A stretch of 64,000 bases of DNA from Herbaspirillum sp. RTI4. Lineage in GTDB: Bacteria > Pseudomonadota > Gammaproteobacteria > Burkholderiales > Burkholderiaceae_D. The stretch lies in assembly GCF_034313965.1 (NCBI RefSeq), contig NZ_JAVIWQ010000002.1:1054001-1118000 (forward strand), given 5' to 3'. Below are positions 17,692 to 26,261 of the stretch, one piece after another. The position numbers and the translations under genes were made by a program. Position 1 is the first letter of the stretch. Each line of letters starts with the position of its first letter. The notes under the pieces were generated by a model. It was not told the origin of the DNA, ran no database searches, and saw only the letters and a program-made list of their open reading frames with translations.

Positions 17692-19011
17692 GGTTCAACA
17701 GACTTTCCTGTGGGTCACTGATGCCGGATAAAGATCAAGGCCACCACAATGGAAGTAAATGGCGATCTTGAAGTTGTCACGATTTCGGAAGCCACAGGCG
17801 CGTTTTTGTACAGTTGCAATCTTCGAATTCAATCCTTCTGCGACGGCATTGGTAATGCGATGATTAAAATAGGTCAAGATGTTGGGCAAGTGCCGGGCAA
17901 CCAGTTTGGCCTTTTCAATCATGGGCGGCAGGCGGCTGTGCGTGGCCCAGAAATACCAGCGCTTCCAGAACCGTTTGGCCCAGCCGAGGCTTTGGTAAGC
18001 CCACATCCCCCGCAACGATTCCTTCAGCGCCCAGGCGCGGGCCGTTTTCAAGTTGCCGTGCTTGATCTGATCAAATCTGGCGCGTGCAGCTGCAGGCATG
18101 TTCTCGGCGCTGTAGAGCCACAGGTACTTGCTGCGCTTGAGTGTTTCGTCGCCCTGTTGCAGCAGTGTTTTGTGTTCCTCCTTGCGCACGCGATCGACAC
18201 CGTTGCCGACATGCTGCATGATGTGGAAGCGATCAAATACCATCTTCTCCTGCGCCTGCGGAACGTGCGCTTTGCAGCCGCTGATGTACGCCGGCCACAT
18301 GTCCAGGCTGATCGCCTCGATCCCAGCAAGTTGCTCCCTGCTATAGGCGGCAAAGTACGCCGCCAGGCTTTCCTGGGTACGACCTTCCCCGACATACTCC
18401 ACCGTCGCTGCTTGCCGGTCGCACACCAGCGTCATGTACTGATGGCCTTTCGCAATCGCCTTCTCGTCGATACCAATCTGTCTTGGCACGGCGGCGCCTT
18501 TGGCCGCACGCCCGCGCAATACCGCGCGTTCCATCAGGTGCCACGCTTGATCCCAGCTAATGCGCAGGATCTGCGCTGCGCGTTTGACGTTGGCGGCCTG
18601 CAGCAACTCGATGGCCAACACTTCAAACAGATGCGTGAACCGACTGCCTTGCTCCGCCCACGGCAACCCAACTTGGCGCACACCGTGTTCGGGACACGAA
18701 ATCCGCGGTGGCCGGGCATGCAAGTACGTCAGAAATTGGCAACTGTCCAGATGCCGCCAAACACGCTCCGCCAAATGGTCATAGACCGTGCACGACGCCG
18801 CGCAGTCAGGACACGCAAACCGGGTACCGGCAGGGTGCGCGACGTGCACGTCAACATGCAGCTTCGCCATGTCCAGATCAACTCGCTCCACCGTCCACGG
18901 TTCATTCAAACCCAACAAATTCTGGTACAGCTCCTTGCCTTCCATTGCGCTACTCCCTGGCTAAACCTGCGCCATAGCGTACCCCTTACCCACAGAAATG
19001 TCCGAAGAACC
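17692..19011. mobile_element. Complete ISL3-family insertion sequence
   Basis: The 1320-bp element carries one transposase gene. Its ends are imperfect inverted repeats: GGTTCAACAGACTTTCCTGT on the left and GGTTCTTCGGACATTTCTGT read inward from the right. Identical 8-bp direct repeats AGATAATT flank it (17684-17691 and 19012-19019). An 8-bp target duplication is the ISL3 hallmark. The perfect duplication and intact gene point to a recent insertion. It lies between the copper chaperone gene and the decayed ORF that preceded it. Confidence 0.95.
17695..18945 (-). CDS. ISL3-family transposase
   Basis: The 416-residue protein is a full-length ISL3 transposase. The N-terminal zinc-finger region (CPDCAASC near residue 45, then a second CPEHG) is followed by a helix-turn-helix (about 115-140, AAQILRISWDQAWHLMERA). 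The catalytic DDE domain follows, with IGIDEKAIAKGHQYMTLV for the first acidic residue, SLDMWPAY for the second and an ITNAVAEGLNSKIATVQ stretch holding the glutamate. The stop codon lies 3 bp inside the element's end. No frameshift or stop is seen, so the element should be active. A long open frame on the opposite strand is a codon shadow. Confidence 0.96.
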   Translation of the reverse strand: MEGKELYQNLLGLNEPWTVERVDLDMAKLHVDVHVAHPAGTRFACPDCAASCTVYDHLAERVWRHLDSCQFLTYLHARPPRISCPEHGVRQVGLPWAEQGSRFTHLFEVLAIELLQAANVKRAAQILRISWDQAWHLMERAVLRGRAAKGAAVPRQIGIDEKAIAKGHQYMTLVCDRQAATVEYVGEGRTQESLAAYFAAYSREQLAGIEAISLDMWPAYISGCKAHVPQAQEKMVFDRFHIMQHVGNGVDRVRKEEHKTLLQQGDETLKRSKYLWLYSAENMPAAARARFDQIKHGNLKTARAWALKESLRGMWAYQSLGWAKRFWKRWYFWATHSRLPPMIEKAKLVARHLPNILTYFNHRITNAVAEGLNSKIATVQKRACGFRNRDNFKIAIYFHCGGLDLYPASVTHRKVC

Positions 19012-19392
19012 AGATAATTTATGTTTCAGCAGGTTTTTGGTACGCTCCATGTTTCCCGTCGTCACAGGAGGGGCGCGAGCTTGTGCGATGCCGGTGGGCG
19101 TGTAAGCTGCGGAAAGTGCTCTCGTCACCGGCAAGTGTAAATGGCCGGTAAGTCGGTAGTGTCGCACAGTGGTTAATACGGGGGCGCCGAATGCGGGAGC
19201 ATATTCGTGACAGCAGTGCGTGCACGTGCCATGCGGGACTGATGGATGAAAAGGCACCTGGGAGGAGAGAACACTGCAGATACGCATCATCGGCAGGCCG
19301 GATGACGCTTAGGCTGCCCGCAGCCACTCACCGTTCAATAGCAGGCTGAAAAAGCAAAGCCAGATGAAAAACTTGCGAAGGCGGATCGTCAT
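19012..19392 (-). pseudogene. Decayed small exported-protein gene, DUF2946-like, cut by ISL3
   Basis: A frame starting at 19392 encodes a signal peptide (MTIRLRKFFIWLCFFSLLL) and then meets an in-frame TAA at its codon 28. The same frame continues open with a cysteine/histidine cluster (GTCTHCCHEYAP) to the IS. If the IS and one target copy are removed, the frame ends in a TGA that overlaps the copper chaperone ATG (ATGA). This suggests a formerly coupled gene. The start and the Cys/His pattern recall DUF2946 proteins, which often precede PCu(A)C genes, but the match is by eye only. Another frame is open to a stop at 19019, so frame choice is not certain. Confidence 0.45.
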
Positions 19393-19472
19393 AGATGAAG
19401 AATTATAACAAGAGAGTGGACGACCAAATTATCTCCGTGATGTTCGTTTGACTAGCTCTCACAGCCGTTTCG

Positions 19473-19501
19473 TTGATTGTTGTCATGCCTTCGGCTAGAC
19501 T
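19473..19501 (+). promoter_or_regulatory. Sigma-70-type promoter for the ABC importer operon
   Basis: TTGATT (19473-19478) and TAGACT (19496-19501) are 17 bp apart, 39 bp before the first binding-protein ATG. A second TTGACT at about 19448 lacks a good -10. No operator is obvious. Confidence 0.5.
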
Positions 19502-19539
19502 TCGTTTTTTAGGCTTCATGTACTATTTAAGGAGACATC

Positions 19540-20517
19540 ATGCTCGGCAAACAAAAAAGAATTTTTAATTCGATGTTCGGCGCATTGGTATTGGGCGCCG
19601 TTTTTTCTACAACAGCCATCGCTGCGGAGAAGTCGGTGGCAATTACGGCAATCGTCGAGCATCCGGCACTGGATGCGGCGCGTGATGGTGTTCGCGACGA
19701 ATTGAAGGATGCTGGTTTCGAAATTGAAAAAAATCTCAAATGGGATTATCAAAGCGCACAAGGTAACACTGGAACAGCCGCACAGATTGCCCGCAAATTT
19801 GTCGGCAACCGTCCAGACGCTATTGTCGCGATCGGGACTCCCTCGGCGCAAGCGGTCGTTGCCGCAACTAAATCGATACCGGTAGTATTCCTCGCTATTA
19901 CTGACCCCGTAGCTGCGCAGTTGGTCAATAGCTGGCAGCCTTCCCATACCAATGTCACCGGCGTTTCCGATGTGTTGGAGTTGCCAAAGCAGATCAATCT
20001 GATCAAGAGCATTGTGCCCGGTGCCAAGCGCGTCGGCATCGTATATAACCCCGGCGAAGCCAATTCGGTAGCGGTTGTGACGCAACTTAAGGAATTGCTT
20101 GGTAAATCCGGCATGACTCTGGTCGGTGCGGCTGCTCCTCGGACAATTGATGTCGGTCAGGCCGCCAAGAGCTTAGTGGGCAGAGTGGATGTCATTTATG
20201 CCAATACGGACAACAATGTCGTGTCCGCGTTTGAATCTCTGGCCAAGGTTTGTAATGATGCCAAAATACCATTGATTGCTTCCGATACCAGCAGTGTCAA
20301 GCGTGGTGCGATTGCCGCACTGGGAATCAATTATTATGATCTTGGAAGGCAGGCAGGCAAGGAAGTCGCACGTATTTTAAAGGGTGAAAATCCGGGTGAC
20401 ATCGCCCCTGCCGCCAGTAATACGCTGGAATTATTCATCAACACTGCCGCTGCGCAGAAGCAAGGGGTTACATTGTCGCCTGAGCTAATTAAGTCGGCAA
20501 AAACTGTCATCAAGTAG
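19540..20517 (+). CDS. TrpX-type ABC substrate-binding protein, copy 1
   Basis: The 325-residue exported protein belongs to the ABC_sub_bind (PF04392) family, which includes the tryptophan/tyrosine-binding TrpX. The signal peptide ends in AIAAE near residue 29. The family pattern is clear: VAITAIVEHPALDAARDGV, GNTGTAAQIARKFVGNRPDAIVAI, and then KRVGIVYNPGEANSV. An AAGGAGA site precedes the ATG. It is the first of four genes in one direction (two binding proteins, permease, ATPase). The second binding protein is similar along its whole length, so this is a tandem duplication. An aromatic amino acid is the likely ligand by family only. Confidence 0.88.
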   Translation: MLGKQKRIFNSMFGALVLGAVFSTTAIAAEKSVAITAIVEHPALDAARDGVRDELKDAGFEIEKNLKWDYQSAQGNTGTAAQIARKFVGNRPDAIVAIGTPSAQAVVAATKSIPVVFLAITDPVAAQLVNSWQPSHTNVTGVSDVLELPKQINLIKSIVPGAKRVGIVYNPGEANSVAVVTQLKELLGKSGMTLVGAAAPRTIDVGQAAKSLVGRVDVIYANTDNNVVSAFESLAKVCNDAKIPLIASDTSSVKRGAIAALGINYYDLGRQAGKEVARILKGENPGDIAPAASNTLELFINTAAAQKQGVTLSPELIKSAKTVIK

Positions 20518-20546
20518 TATCGTCAGTTATTCGCAGAAAAAATAAA

Positions 20547-20571
20547 AGGCCTCGCCATCGAAGCGAGGCCT
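20547..20571. other. Stem-loop between the two binding-protein genes
   Basis: A 9-bp perfect stem AGGCCTCGC/GCGAGGCCT with a 7-base loop lies 30 bp after the first stop and 18 bp before the second start. There is no T-run on the plus strand. It may act as an mRNA-stabilising or partial termination structure that sets the ratio of the first binding protein to the rest. Confidence 0.55.
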
Positions 20572-20589
20572 ATCCAACTGGGAGAGAAA

Positions 20590-21564
20590 ATGTTTGTAGT
20601 AAAACCTCCGGCACGCATCATTGCCGGCGCGCTGGCATTGACAATGATCTGTAGCATGCCGGTACAGGCTTCTGATAAAAAAGTGCTAATCACCGCTATC
20701 GTCGATCACCCTGCGCTCGACGCGATACGAGACGGTACCAGCGATGAATTGAAGGCAGAGGGTTTCGAGGCAGGGAAAAATTTGAAATGGGAATATCAGA
20801 ATGCTCAGGGAAATCCGGGAACGGCGGCTCAGATTGCCCGTAAATTCGTTGGTGAAAATCCAGATGTGATTGTGGCGATCGCCACGCCTTCGGCCCAGCC
20901 ATTAGTGGCTGCGACGAAAACCATTCCTATCGTTTTTTCTGGTATTGCTGATCCGATTGCAGCACAGTTGGTCAAAAATTGGGCTCCATCAGGGACCAAT
21001 GTCACCGGCATGTCGCACATGATGGATTTGACAAGGCAAATTGAAATCATCAAAAAAGTACTGCCACACGTCAAGCGCATCGGGATTGTTTACAATCCTG
21101 GCGAAGTTAATTCGGTTGTCGTTGTCAAAAATATCAAATTGCTTTTGGAAAAAGAGGGCATCACGCTAGTCGAGGCGGCAGCCCCACGGTCGGTGGATGT
21201 ATCGTCTGCCGCCAGGAGTCTGGTCGGGAAGGTTGACCTGATTTACAGTACGACCGACAACAATGTCGTTGCAACGTATGAGGCATTGGTCAAAGTGTGC
21301 AACGACGCCAAAATCCCTTTGGTGGCATCGGATACGGACAGCGTCAGACGTGGTGCGATTGCCGCGCTGGGTGTTAATTTCTATGATCTGGGTCGTCAGA
21401 CGGGCAAAATGGTCGGCCGTATCCTGCGCGGAGAGAAGCCGGGCGATATTGCACCGGCGAAGAGCGATAATCTGGACCTGTTCGTCAATACTGCTGCAGC
21501 TCACAAACAGGGTCTCACGCTGAGTCCTGCATTCATCAAGTCGGCCACTACAGTCATCAACTGA
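20590..21564 (+). CDS. TrpX-type ABC substrate-binding protein, copy 2
   Basis: The 324-residue exported protein has a signal peptide ending in VQA (about 27). It is closely similar to the protein encoded just upstream across its whole length: ITAIVDHPALDAIRDGT, GNPGTAAQIARKFVGENPDVIVAI, RIGIVYNPGEVNSV. It belongs to the ABC_sub_bind family. A GGGAGAG site lies before the ATG. The two copies differ mainly at the signal peptide and at scattered positions such as the KSIPVVFLAITDP versus KTIPIVFSGIADP segment, so they may differ in ligand preference. Confidence 0.88.
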   Translation: MFVVKPPARIIAGALALTMICSMPVQASDKKVLITAIVDHPALDAIRDGTSDELKAEGFEAGKNLKWEYQNAQGNPGTAAQIARKFVGENPDVIVAIATPSAQPLVAATKTIPIVFSGIADPIAAQLVKNWAPSGTNVTGMSHMMDLTRQIEIIKKVLPHVKRIGIVYNPGEVNSVVVVKNIKLLLEKEGITLVEAAAPRSVDVSSAARSLVGKVDLIYSTTDNNVVATYEALVKVCNDAKIPLVASDTDSVRRGAIAALGVNFYDLGRQTGKMVGRILRGEKPGDIAPAKSDNLDLFVNTAAAHKQGLTLSPAFIKSATTVIN

Positions 21565-21685
21565 TCCCGCTTTGCGGAAAATCGTTTAACCCCGGCTGCG
21601 CGGCTATTTATCAATTATGTGCGGCTTATAGCAAAGGCATTGGCGTGATCCGCGGATGCTGTATGTTTTTTGAGAAAGTTTATTT

Positions 21686-22582
21686 ATGTCGTTGTACACG
21701 TTATGGGGCGCGCTGGAGATAGGATTGATTTTCAGCCTGGTAGCGCTTGGTGTATTGATTTCTTTCCGCATCCTGAATTTCCCCGATCTGACTGTCGATG
21801 GCAGTTTTCCATTGGGCGGCGCAGTGGCCGCAACCATGATCTCGGCTGGGTTCAATCCGTTTCTGGCGACTGGGGTTGCCATACTGGCCGGGGCCGCCGC
21901 TGGCCTGACCACGGCCTGGCTCAATGTGCGGCTCAAAATCATGGATCTGCTGGCGAGTATTTTGATGATGATCGCCCTGTATTCGATTAATTTGCGTGTG
22001 ATGGGGCGGCCCAATGTTCCGCTCATCAATGAGCCAACTATTTTCACTTTATTGCAGCCGGACTGGTTGCCTGATTACGTACTGCGCCCATTGTTGCTGT
22101 TGGTACTGGTCGTTATCGTTAAGTTGTTGGTGGATTGGTTCTTCTCCTCAGAAACCGGCCTTGCGATGCGCGCCACCGGTGCGAATGCCCGTATGGCGCG
22201 GGCGCAAGGGGTCGCTACAGGACGTGCCACTTTGGCCGGCATGGCACTGGCCAATGCGCTGGTTGCCCTGTCGGGCGCGATGTTTGCGCAAACCCAGGGC
22301 GGCGCTGATATTTCGATGGGGATTGGAACCATTGTCATCGGATTAGCCGCCGTCATCATCGGCGAGACGATATTGCCTGCGCGCCGCATGGTGTGGACCA
22401 CGCTGGCGGTGATCTTGGGTGCAATCCTCTATCGCTTCTTTATTGCGCTGGCGCTCAACAGTGATTTCATCGGTTTGCAGGCGCAAGACCTCAACCTGGT
22501 TACAGCGGTGCTGGTGATGCTGGCGCTGGTGTTGCCGATGGGTCGACGCAAAATGCTCATGCGCAAAAACGGAGGCAACTGA
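21686..22582 (+). CDS. ABC importer permease (TrpY-type)
   Basis: The 298-residue polytopic inner-membrane protein has about eight hydrophobic segments. It is related to the branched-chain amino acid permease family BPD_transp_2 that pairs with ABC_sub_bind binding proteins. Its start region GALEIGLIFSLVALGVLISFR and the FPDLTVDGSFPLGGA stretch are typical of this permease group. The EETGLAMRATGANARMAR-like loop (SSETGLAMRATGANARMARA) is the probable contact site for the ATPase. The ATPase gene starts one base after this stop. Only one permease is encoded, so the channel is probably a homodimer. Confidence 0.9.
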   Translation: MSLYTLWGALEIGLIFSLVALGVLISFRILNFPDLTVDGSFPLGGAVAATMISAGFNPFLATGVAILAGAAAGLTTAWLNVRLKIMDLLASILMMIALYSINLRVMGRPNVPLINEPTIFTLLQPDWLPDYVLRPLLLLVLVVIVKLLVDWFFSSETGLAMRATGANARMARAQGVATGRATLAGMALANALVALSGAMFAQTQGGADISMGIGTIVIGLAAVIIGETILPARRMVWTTLAVILGAILYRFFIALALNSDFIGLQAQDLNLVTAVLVMLALVLPMGRRKMLMRKNGGN

Positions 22583-22583
22583 T

Positions 22584-23378
22584 ATGTTGAAAGCACAGGG
22601 ACTGCACATCACCTTCAATGCAGGAACACCAATTGAGAACAAGGCCTTGCGTGGTCTTGATCTGGAAATTCCTACCGGACAGTTCGTTTCTGTCATCGGT
22701 TCTAACGGCGCAGGAAAATCTACTTTCCTCAATGCGATTTCAGGCGATCTTCTGGTAGACGAGGGCAGTATCGATATCGATGGTGTCAGCGTCACGCGGA
22801 AACATGCCTGGCAACGCGCGGGTATGGTGGCGCGCGTATTTCAGGATCCGATGGCGGGGACTTGTGAAGCGCTCACGATCGAAGAAAATATGGCGCTGGC
22901 CATGGCGCGGGGAAAACGACGCGGCTTGGGTTTTGCTATCAAGCGGCCTATGCGGGAGTTGTTTCGCGACAGGTTGGCCGTGCTTAACCTGGGTCTGGAA
23001 AACCGATTGACCGACCGCATCGGTCTTCTGTCGGGTGGACAACGACAGGCAGTGAGTTTGTTGATGGCCTCGTTACAGCCCTCCCGTATTTTGTTACTGG
23101 ACGAGCATACGGCAGCGCTTGATCCAAAAACTGCCGCTTTTGTGCTTGAGTTGACTGACAAAATCGTTGCGGAAAATAAGCTGACCACGATGATGGTGAC
23201 GCACAGCATGAGGCAGGCGCTTGATTACGGTACGCGTACCGTGATGCTGCATCAAGGCAAAGTGGTATTGGACGTTGCTGGGCCTGAGCGTGCCGGTCTC
23301 GATGTTCCTGACTTATTGCGCATGTTCGAGCAGACTCGTGGTGAAGCGCTGGCCGATGACGCCTTGTTGCTTGGCTGA
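22584..23378 (+). CDS. ABC importer ATPase (TrpZ-type)
   Basis: The 264-residue cytoplasmic ATPase drives the importer encoded upstream. Walker A (GSNGAGKST) lies near residue 38, the Q-loop follows at FQDPMAG, the signature is LLSGGQRQAVSL and Walker B is ILLLDEHTAALDP. The H-loop is in MVTHSMRQAL. All ATP-binding elements are present. It is the last gene of the run; trmL converges from the other side 44 bp away with no strong terminator in between. Confidence 0.94.
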   Translation: MLKAQGLHITFNAGTPIENKALRGLDLEIPTGQFVSVIGSNGAGKSTFLNAISGDLLVDEGSIDIDGVSVTRKHAWQRAGMVARVFQDPMAGTCEALTIEENMALAMARGKRRGLGFAIKRPMRELFRDRLAVLNLGLENRLTDRIGLLSGGQRQAVSLLMASLQPSRILLLDEHTAALDPKTAAFVLELTDKIVAENKLTTMMVTHSMRQALDYGTRTVMLHQGKVVLDVAGPERAGLDVPDLLRMFEQTRGEALADDALLLG

Positions 23379-23422
23379 GATTTCTGTTTTTTTATTCTGC
23401 CGCCGGGGTCTGGTACTTTATT

Positions 23423-23905
23423 TCAGGCGCCACCGGCAAAACCATTTTGACGCCAGGCCTCATAAACGACTACTGCAACGGTATTGGAGAGATTGAGGCT
23501 GCGGTTGTCCGGGCGCATTGGCAAACGGATGCGTCGGTCGGGGGCAAATGATTCTCGTAGCGCGGGATCGAGTCCCCGGGTTTCGGAGCCAAATACAAAG
23601 ACGTCGCCTGGCAGAAAGACCGAATCGGCAAATGAGGCCGACCCGTGGGTCGTCAATGCAAACATGCGTTGAGGCTGAAAATCCACATTCCCTTGCATAC
23701 TTTCCATGAATGCCTGCCAGTGCGGATGGACGCGCATGGTCGCGTAATCGTGGTAATCCAATCCTGCGCGGCGCATTTTGGCGTCGTCCAGCGGAAAGCC
23801 GAGCGGCTCTATCAGATGCAGCTGCGCACCGGTATTGGCGCAAAGGCGGATGATGTTGCCGGTGTTCGGTGGTATTTCTGGTTCTACAAGTACGACGTGA
23901 AACAC
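23423..23905 (-). CDS. trmL: tRNA (cytidine(34)-2'-O)-methyltransferase
   Basis: TrmL methylates the wobble ribose in certain leucine tRNAs using SAM. The 160-residue protein has the SPOUT trefoil-knot pattern: HVVLVEPEIPPNTGNIIRLCANTG at the start, FVFGSETRGLDPAL in the middle and the knot end IRLPMRPDNRSLNLSNTVAVVVYEA. The start is taken as the GTG at 23905, which has an AGGAG site and begins at the usual family N-terminus; an upstream ATG at 23959 would add 18 unmatched residues. It lies 72 bp downstream of comF on the same strand and may share its transcript. Confidence 0.93.
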   Translation of the reverse strand: MFHVVLVEPEIPPNTGNIIRLCANTGAQLHLIEPLGFPLDDAKMRRAGLDYHDYATMRVHPHWQAFMESMQGNVDFQPQRMFALTTHGSASFADSVFLPGDVFVFGSETRGLDPALRESFAPDRRIRLPMRPDNRSLNLSNTVAVVVYEAWRQNGFAGGA

Positions 23906-23977
23906 GGGTAGCTCCTGATACGGGTGAGTGGGATGGCGAAAGGTTTCGCTGATCAACATGAAATCAATTACGCCTCT

Positions 23978-24751
23978 TCAGGCCGTTCGGGCCACGATGA
24001 AGTTGGTAATGCGCACGGCACCATTCTGTTTGAGCGTGGATGCTAACTCATTGAGGGTGGCGCCGGTGGTCATGACATCGTCGACTATACCGATGTGTTG
24101 GCCACGTAATTCGATTCCCGTTTGCACCGTCGGCAGGAATACGGCCTGCAAATTACGTTGCCGCGCCCGCAAAGTGAGACGGGTCTGTGCTTGAGTCTCG
24201 TATTGTCTGGCGACCAGTTGCGGCGCGAGCGGCAAATTCATCAAGGCCGCTAGCGGACGAGCAATTTCAAGTGCCTGATTGTAGCCGCGTTCCTGCAGGC
24301 GGCGCGCGCCTAATGGTACGGCGATCAACAGCGATGGCCGCGATGATGGCGGCAGGTAGGAAGGCGATTCCACGTTTTGCGTAGCGTCTGAGAGCAATTG
24401 TGCAAAAAGTGGCGCGAACGCAAGCTGCCCTCCAAATTTCAATCCGAGCAACAGGTGATCCAAGGGCGCAGCGTAAGTACTGAGCGCGATGGTGGCATCG
24501 AAAGCGGGTGTTTTTGAGAGACAGGCTCCGCAGCGACTTGACGTTTCGGTAAGTGCTAAAGGCAACGCGCATTGTTTGCAGCGGAGTACATGCGGCCCCA
24601 TACACTGAAGCTGGCAACCGGTACAAAGAGCAGCGGCTGCTTCGCGTCCGCACAAGGCGCAGCTGGCTGGCAGCAAATATTTCATCAGGCGAGCCACGGT
24701 GTGTGACACTGGTGCGAGGCGCTGGAGTAGATGGTGGGTACGAGAAGGCAT
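23978..24751 (-). CDS. comF: ComF-family phosphoribosyltransferase-like protein
   Basis: The 257-residue protein belongs to the ComF/GntX family, linked to DNA uptake in competent bacteria. The N-terminal zinc finger has paired cysteines (CALCGREAAAALCTGC, then CKQCA and CGAC). The C-terminal phosphoribosyltransferase fold has the PRPP-loop motif IGIVDDVMTTGATL. RRLQERGYNQALEIARPLA is also typical. It is divergent from bioC across 114 bp, a common order in betaproteobacteria. Confidence 0.93.
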   Translation of the reverse strand: MPSRTHHLLQRLAPVSHTVARLMKYLLPASCALCGREAAAALCTGCQLQCMGPHVLRCKQCALPLALTETSSRCGACLSKTPAFDATIALSTYAAPLDHLLLGLKFGGQLAFAPLFAQLLSDATQNVESPSYLPPSSRPSLLIAVPLGARRLQERGYNQALEIARPLAALMNLPLAPQLVARQYETQAQTRLTLRARQRNLQAVFLPTVQTGIELRGQHIGIVDDVMTTGATLNELASTLKQNGAVRITNFIVARTA

Positions 24752-24865
24752 TAGCAGTAAAAATGTGAATTGTTCGGTGAATTACCCCCACAAGCACGCC
24801 AGCCGCCTTGCGGTGGGAAATCAACTACACTACGCCGATTATCTCATTGGAATCGCCACGGCTCT

Positions 24866-25807
24866 ATGTCTGTTATCCCTCCTTTTTCCGATGTCAAATT
24901 AAGTGCGCCGATTGATCTGTCGCTGGTCCGCCAATTGTTTTCGAATACTGAGCGTGTCGCCGGATCGGACTTTTTACGGCGTGAAATTGCTTCCCGTATG
25001 CAGGAGCGGCTCGCGCTGATCAACATCGAGCCGCAGCAAGTGCTGGATGCTGGCTGTGGCGAAGGTGCCGATTTGCTTGTCTTGCAACAGCGATTTCCGG
25101 CGGCTCAAGTCATCGGATTGGATGGCGCATCGGCGATGCTGGCAGTGGCGCTCGAACGTCGCAGACAGGCATGGTCTTCTTTGCATCGCTGGCTCTCCGC
25201 CTGGCTCCCGGCAGGCCGACGCGCCGATCAGGCCAGCGGACAATTATTATGTGGCGATTTTGCGCAATTACCGTTTGGCACGAATGCGCTTGACTTGGTG
25301 TGGTCGAATCTCGCCCTGCACTGGCATCCGCAGCCGGATCGACTGTTTGCTGAATGGCGGCGGGTGCTGCGGGTCGGTGGTGTCGTCATGTTTTCCTGTT
25401 TTGGGCCAGACACTTTTCGCGAGATCCGTCAGGCCTTCGAGGCGGTTGACGATGCTCCGCATGTCTTGCCATTTGTCGATATGCACGATTTTGGCGATAT
25501 GTTGGTTACGGCCGGTTTCTCAACTCCGGTCATGGATATGGAAATGATTACGGTGACGTACGATTCTGCGCAGCAGTTACTGCGCGATGCGCGCGCCTGG
25601 GGTGGTAATCCGCTTGAAACCCGGCAGCGCGGCTTGCTTGGACGGGCCGCTAAAGAGCGACTGATTCAGGCGCTTGAAAGTCAGCGGCGTCCTGACGGCA
25701 AGCTGGGCCTGAGTTTTGAGGTGGTGTACGGACATGCATTTCGGCCGGAGGCCAAGAAAATCGCCAGCGGGGAGTCGATCATTCGCTTTGATTCCCCTAA
25801 AAAATAA
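24866..25807 (+). CDS. bioC: Malonyl-ACP O-methyltransferase, BioC-like
   Basis: BioC methylates malonyl-ACP to start pimelate synthesis for biotin. The class I SAM-binding motif is VLDAGCGEGADLLVL (about 55-70 from the chosen start), followed by VIGLDGASAML and a NLALHWHPQPDRLFAEWRRVLR stretch that is typical of BioC. A longer frame begins at 24770, but the ATG at 24866 gives the family's usual N-terminus (MSVIPPFSDVKL). The insert LHRWLSAWLPAGRRADQ between the first motifs makes it slightly longer than E. coli BioC. No other biotin genes are adjacent, so the assignment as BioC rather than a related methyltransferase is likely but not certain. Confidence 0.82.
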   Translation: MSVIPPFSDVKLSAPIDLSLVRQLFSNTERVAGSDFLRREIASRMQERLALINIEPQQVLDAGCGEGADLLVLQQRFPAAQVIGLDGASAMLAVALERRRQAWSSLHRWLSAWLPAGRRADQASGQLLCGDFAQLPFGTNALDLVWSNLALHWHPQPDRLFAEWRRVLRVGGVVMFSCFGPDTFREIRQAFEAVDDAPHVLPFVDMHDFGDMLVTAGFSTPVMDMEMITVTYDSAQQLLRDARAWGGNPLETRQRGLLGRAAKERLIQALESQRRPDGKLGLSFEVVYGHAFRPEAKKIASGESIIRFDSPKK

Positions 25808-26261
25808 ATTGTAAATGTACGAAAATAAGCAGGGGAGCAAGTAAGAGGTCAGCGGTGTTAGTTTGGGATGAGAGGATCTCTTTGCATGCACGCTATGGGA
25901 ACCACGAAACATTTCGATACAAAATCAGGTTGCACCGTATAATTCAAGGGTTTTAGCTTCTGCGAACGCGTTCGGGGCAGATGTTTATAGTATTAGTGCC
26001 AGCTTGATGCATGCAGGTATTAAGCGATTGCCCGTCATGTTGTTCCCGACCATTGCTGATCTCGATTTTCGGAGGGCAGATAGGCTTGGGTATAGCGAGT
26101 GGAGCGTTTGGTAGGGCCGTAAAGGCAGTCGGGAGTCGCGGTTTTTTGCGTGAACCTAAGTAGGAAGAAAGTAGTCGTGTCGTCGAAAGAAGGATGACGG
26201 CAGCAACTTTTTTCTTGAGTAAAATTTAATAATTATTATATCCGAGGCATTTGTGGAAATC
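25808..26261. other. 454-bp leader region of the cox operon
   Basis: I find no gene. The region must hold the cox promoter. A perfect TATAAT is present at 25938-25943, but without a good -35. An AT-rich block follows at 26221-26240, shortly before the coxB start. No FNR/ANR-type site is obvious. Confidence 0.4.

Noticed and set aside
17749..19017. 422-residue open frame on the plus strand over the ISL3 transposase
   Set aside because: It mirrors the codons of the transposase, has no family likeness and no ribosome site.
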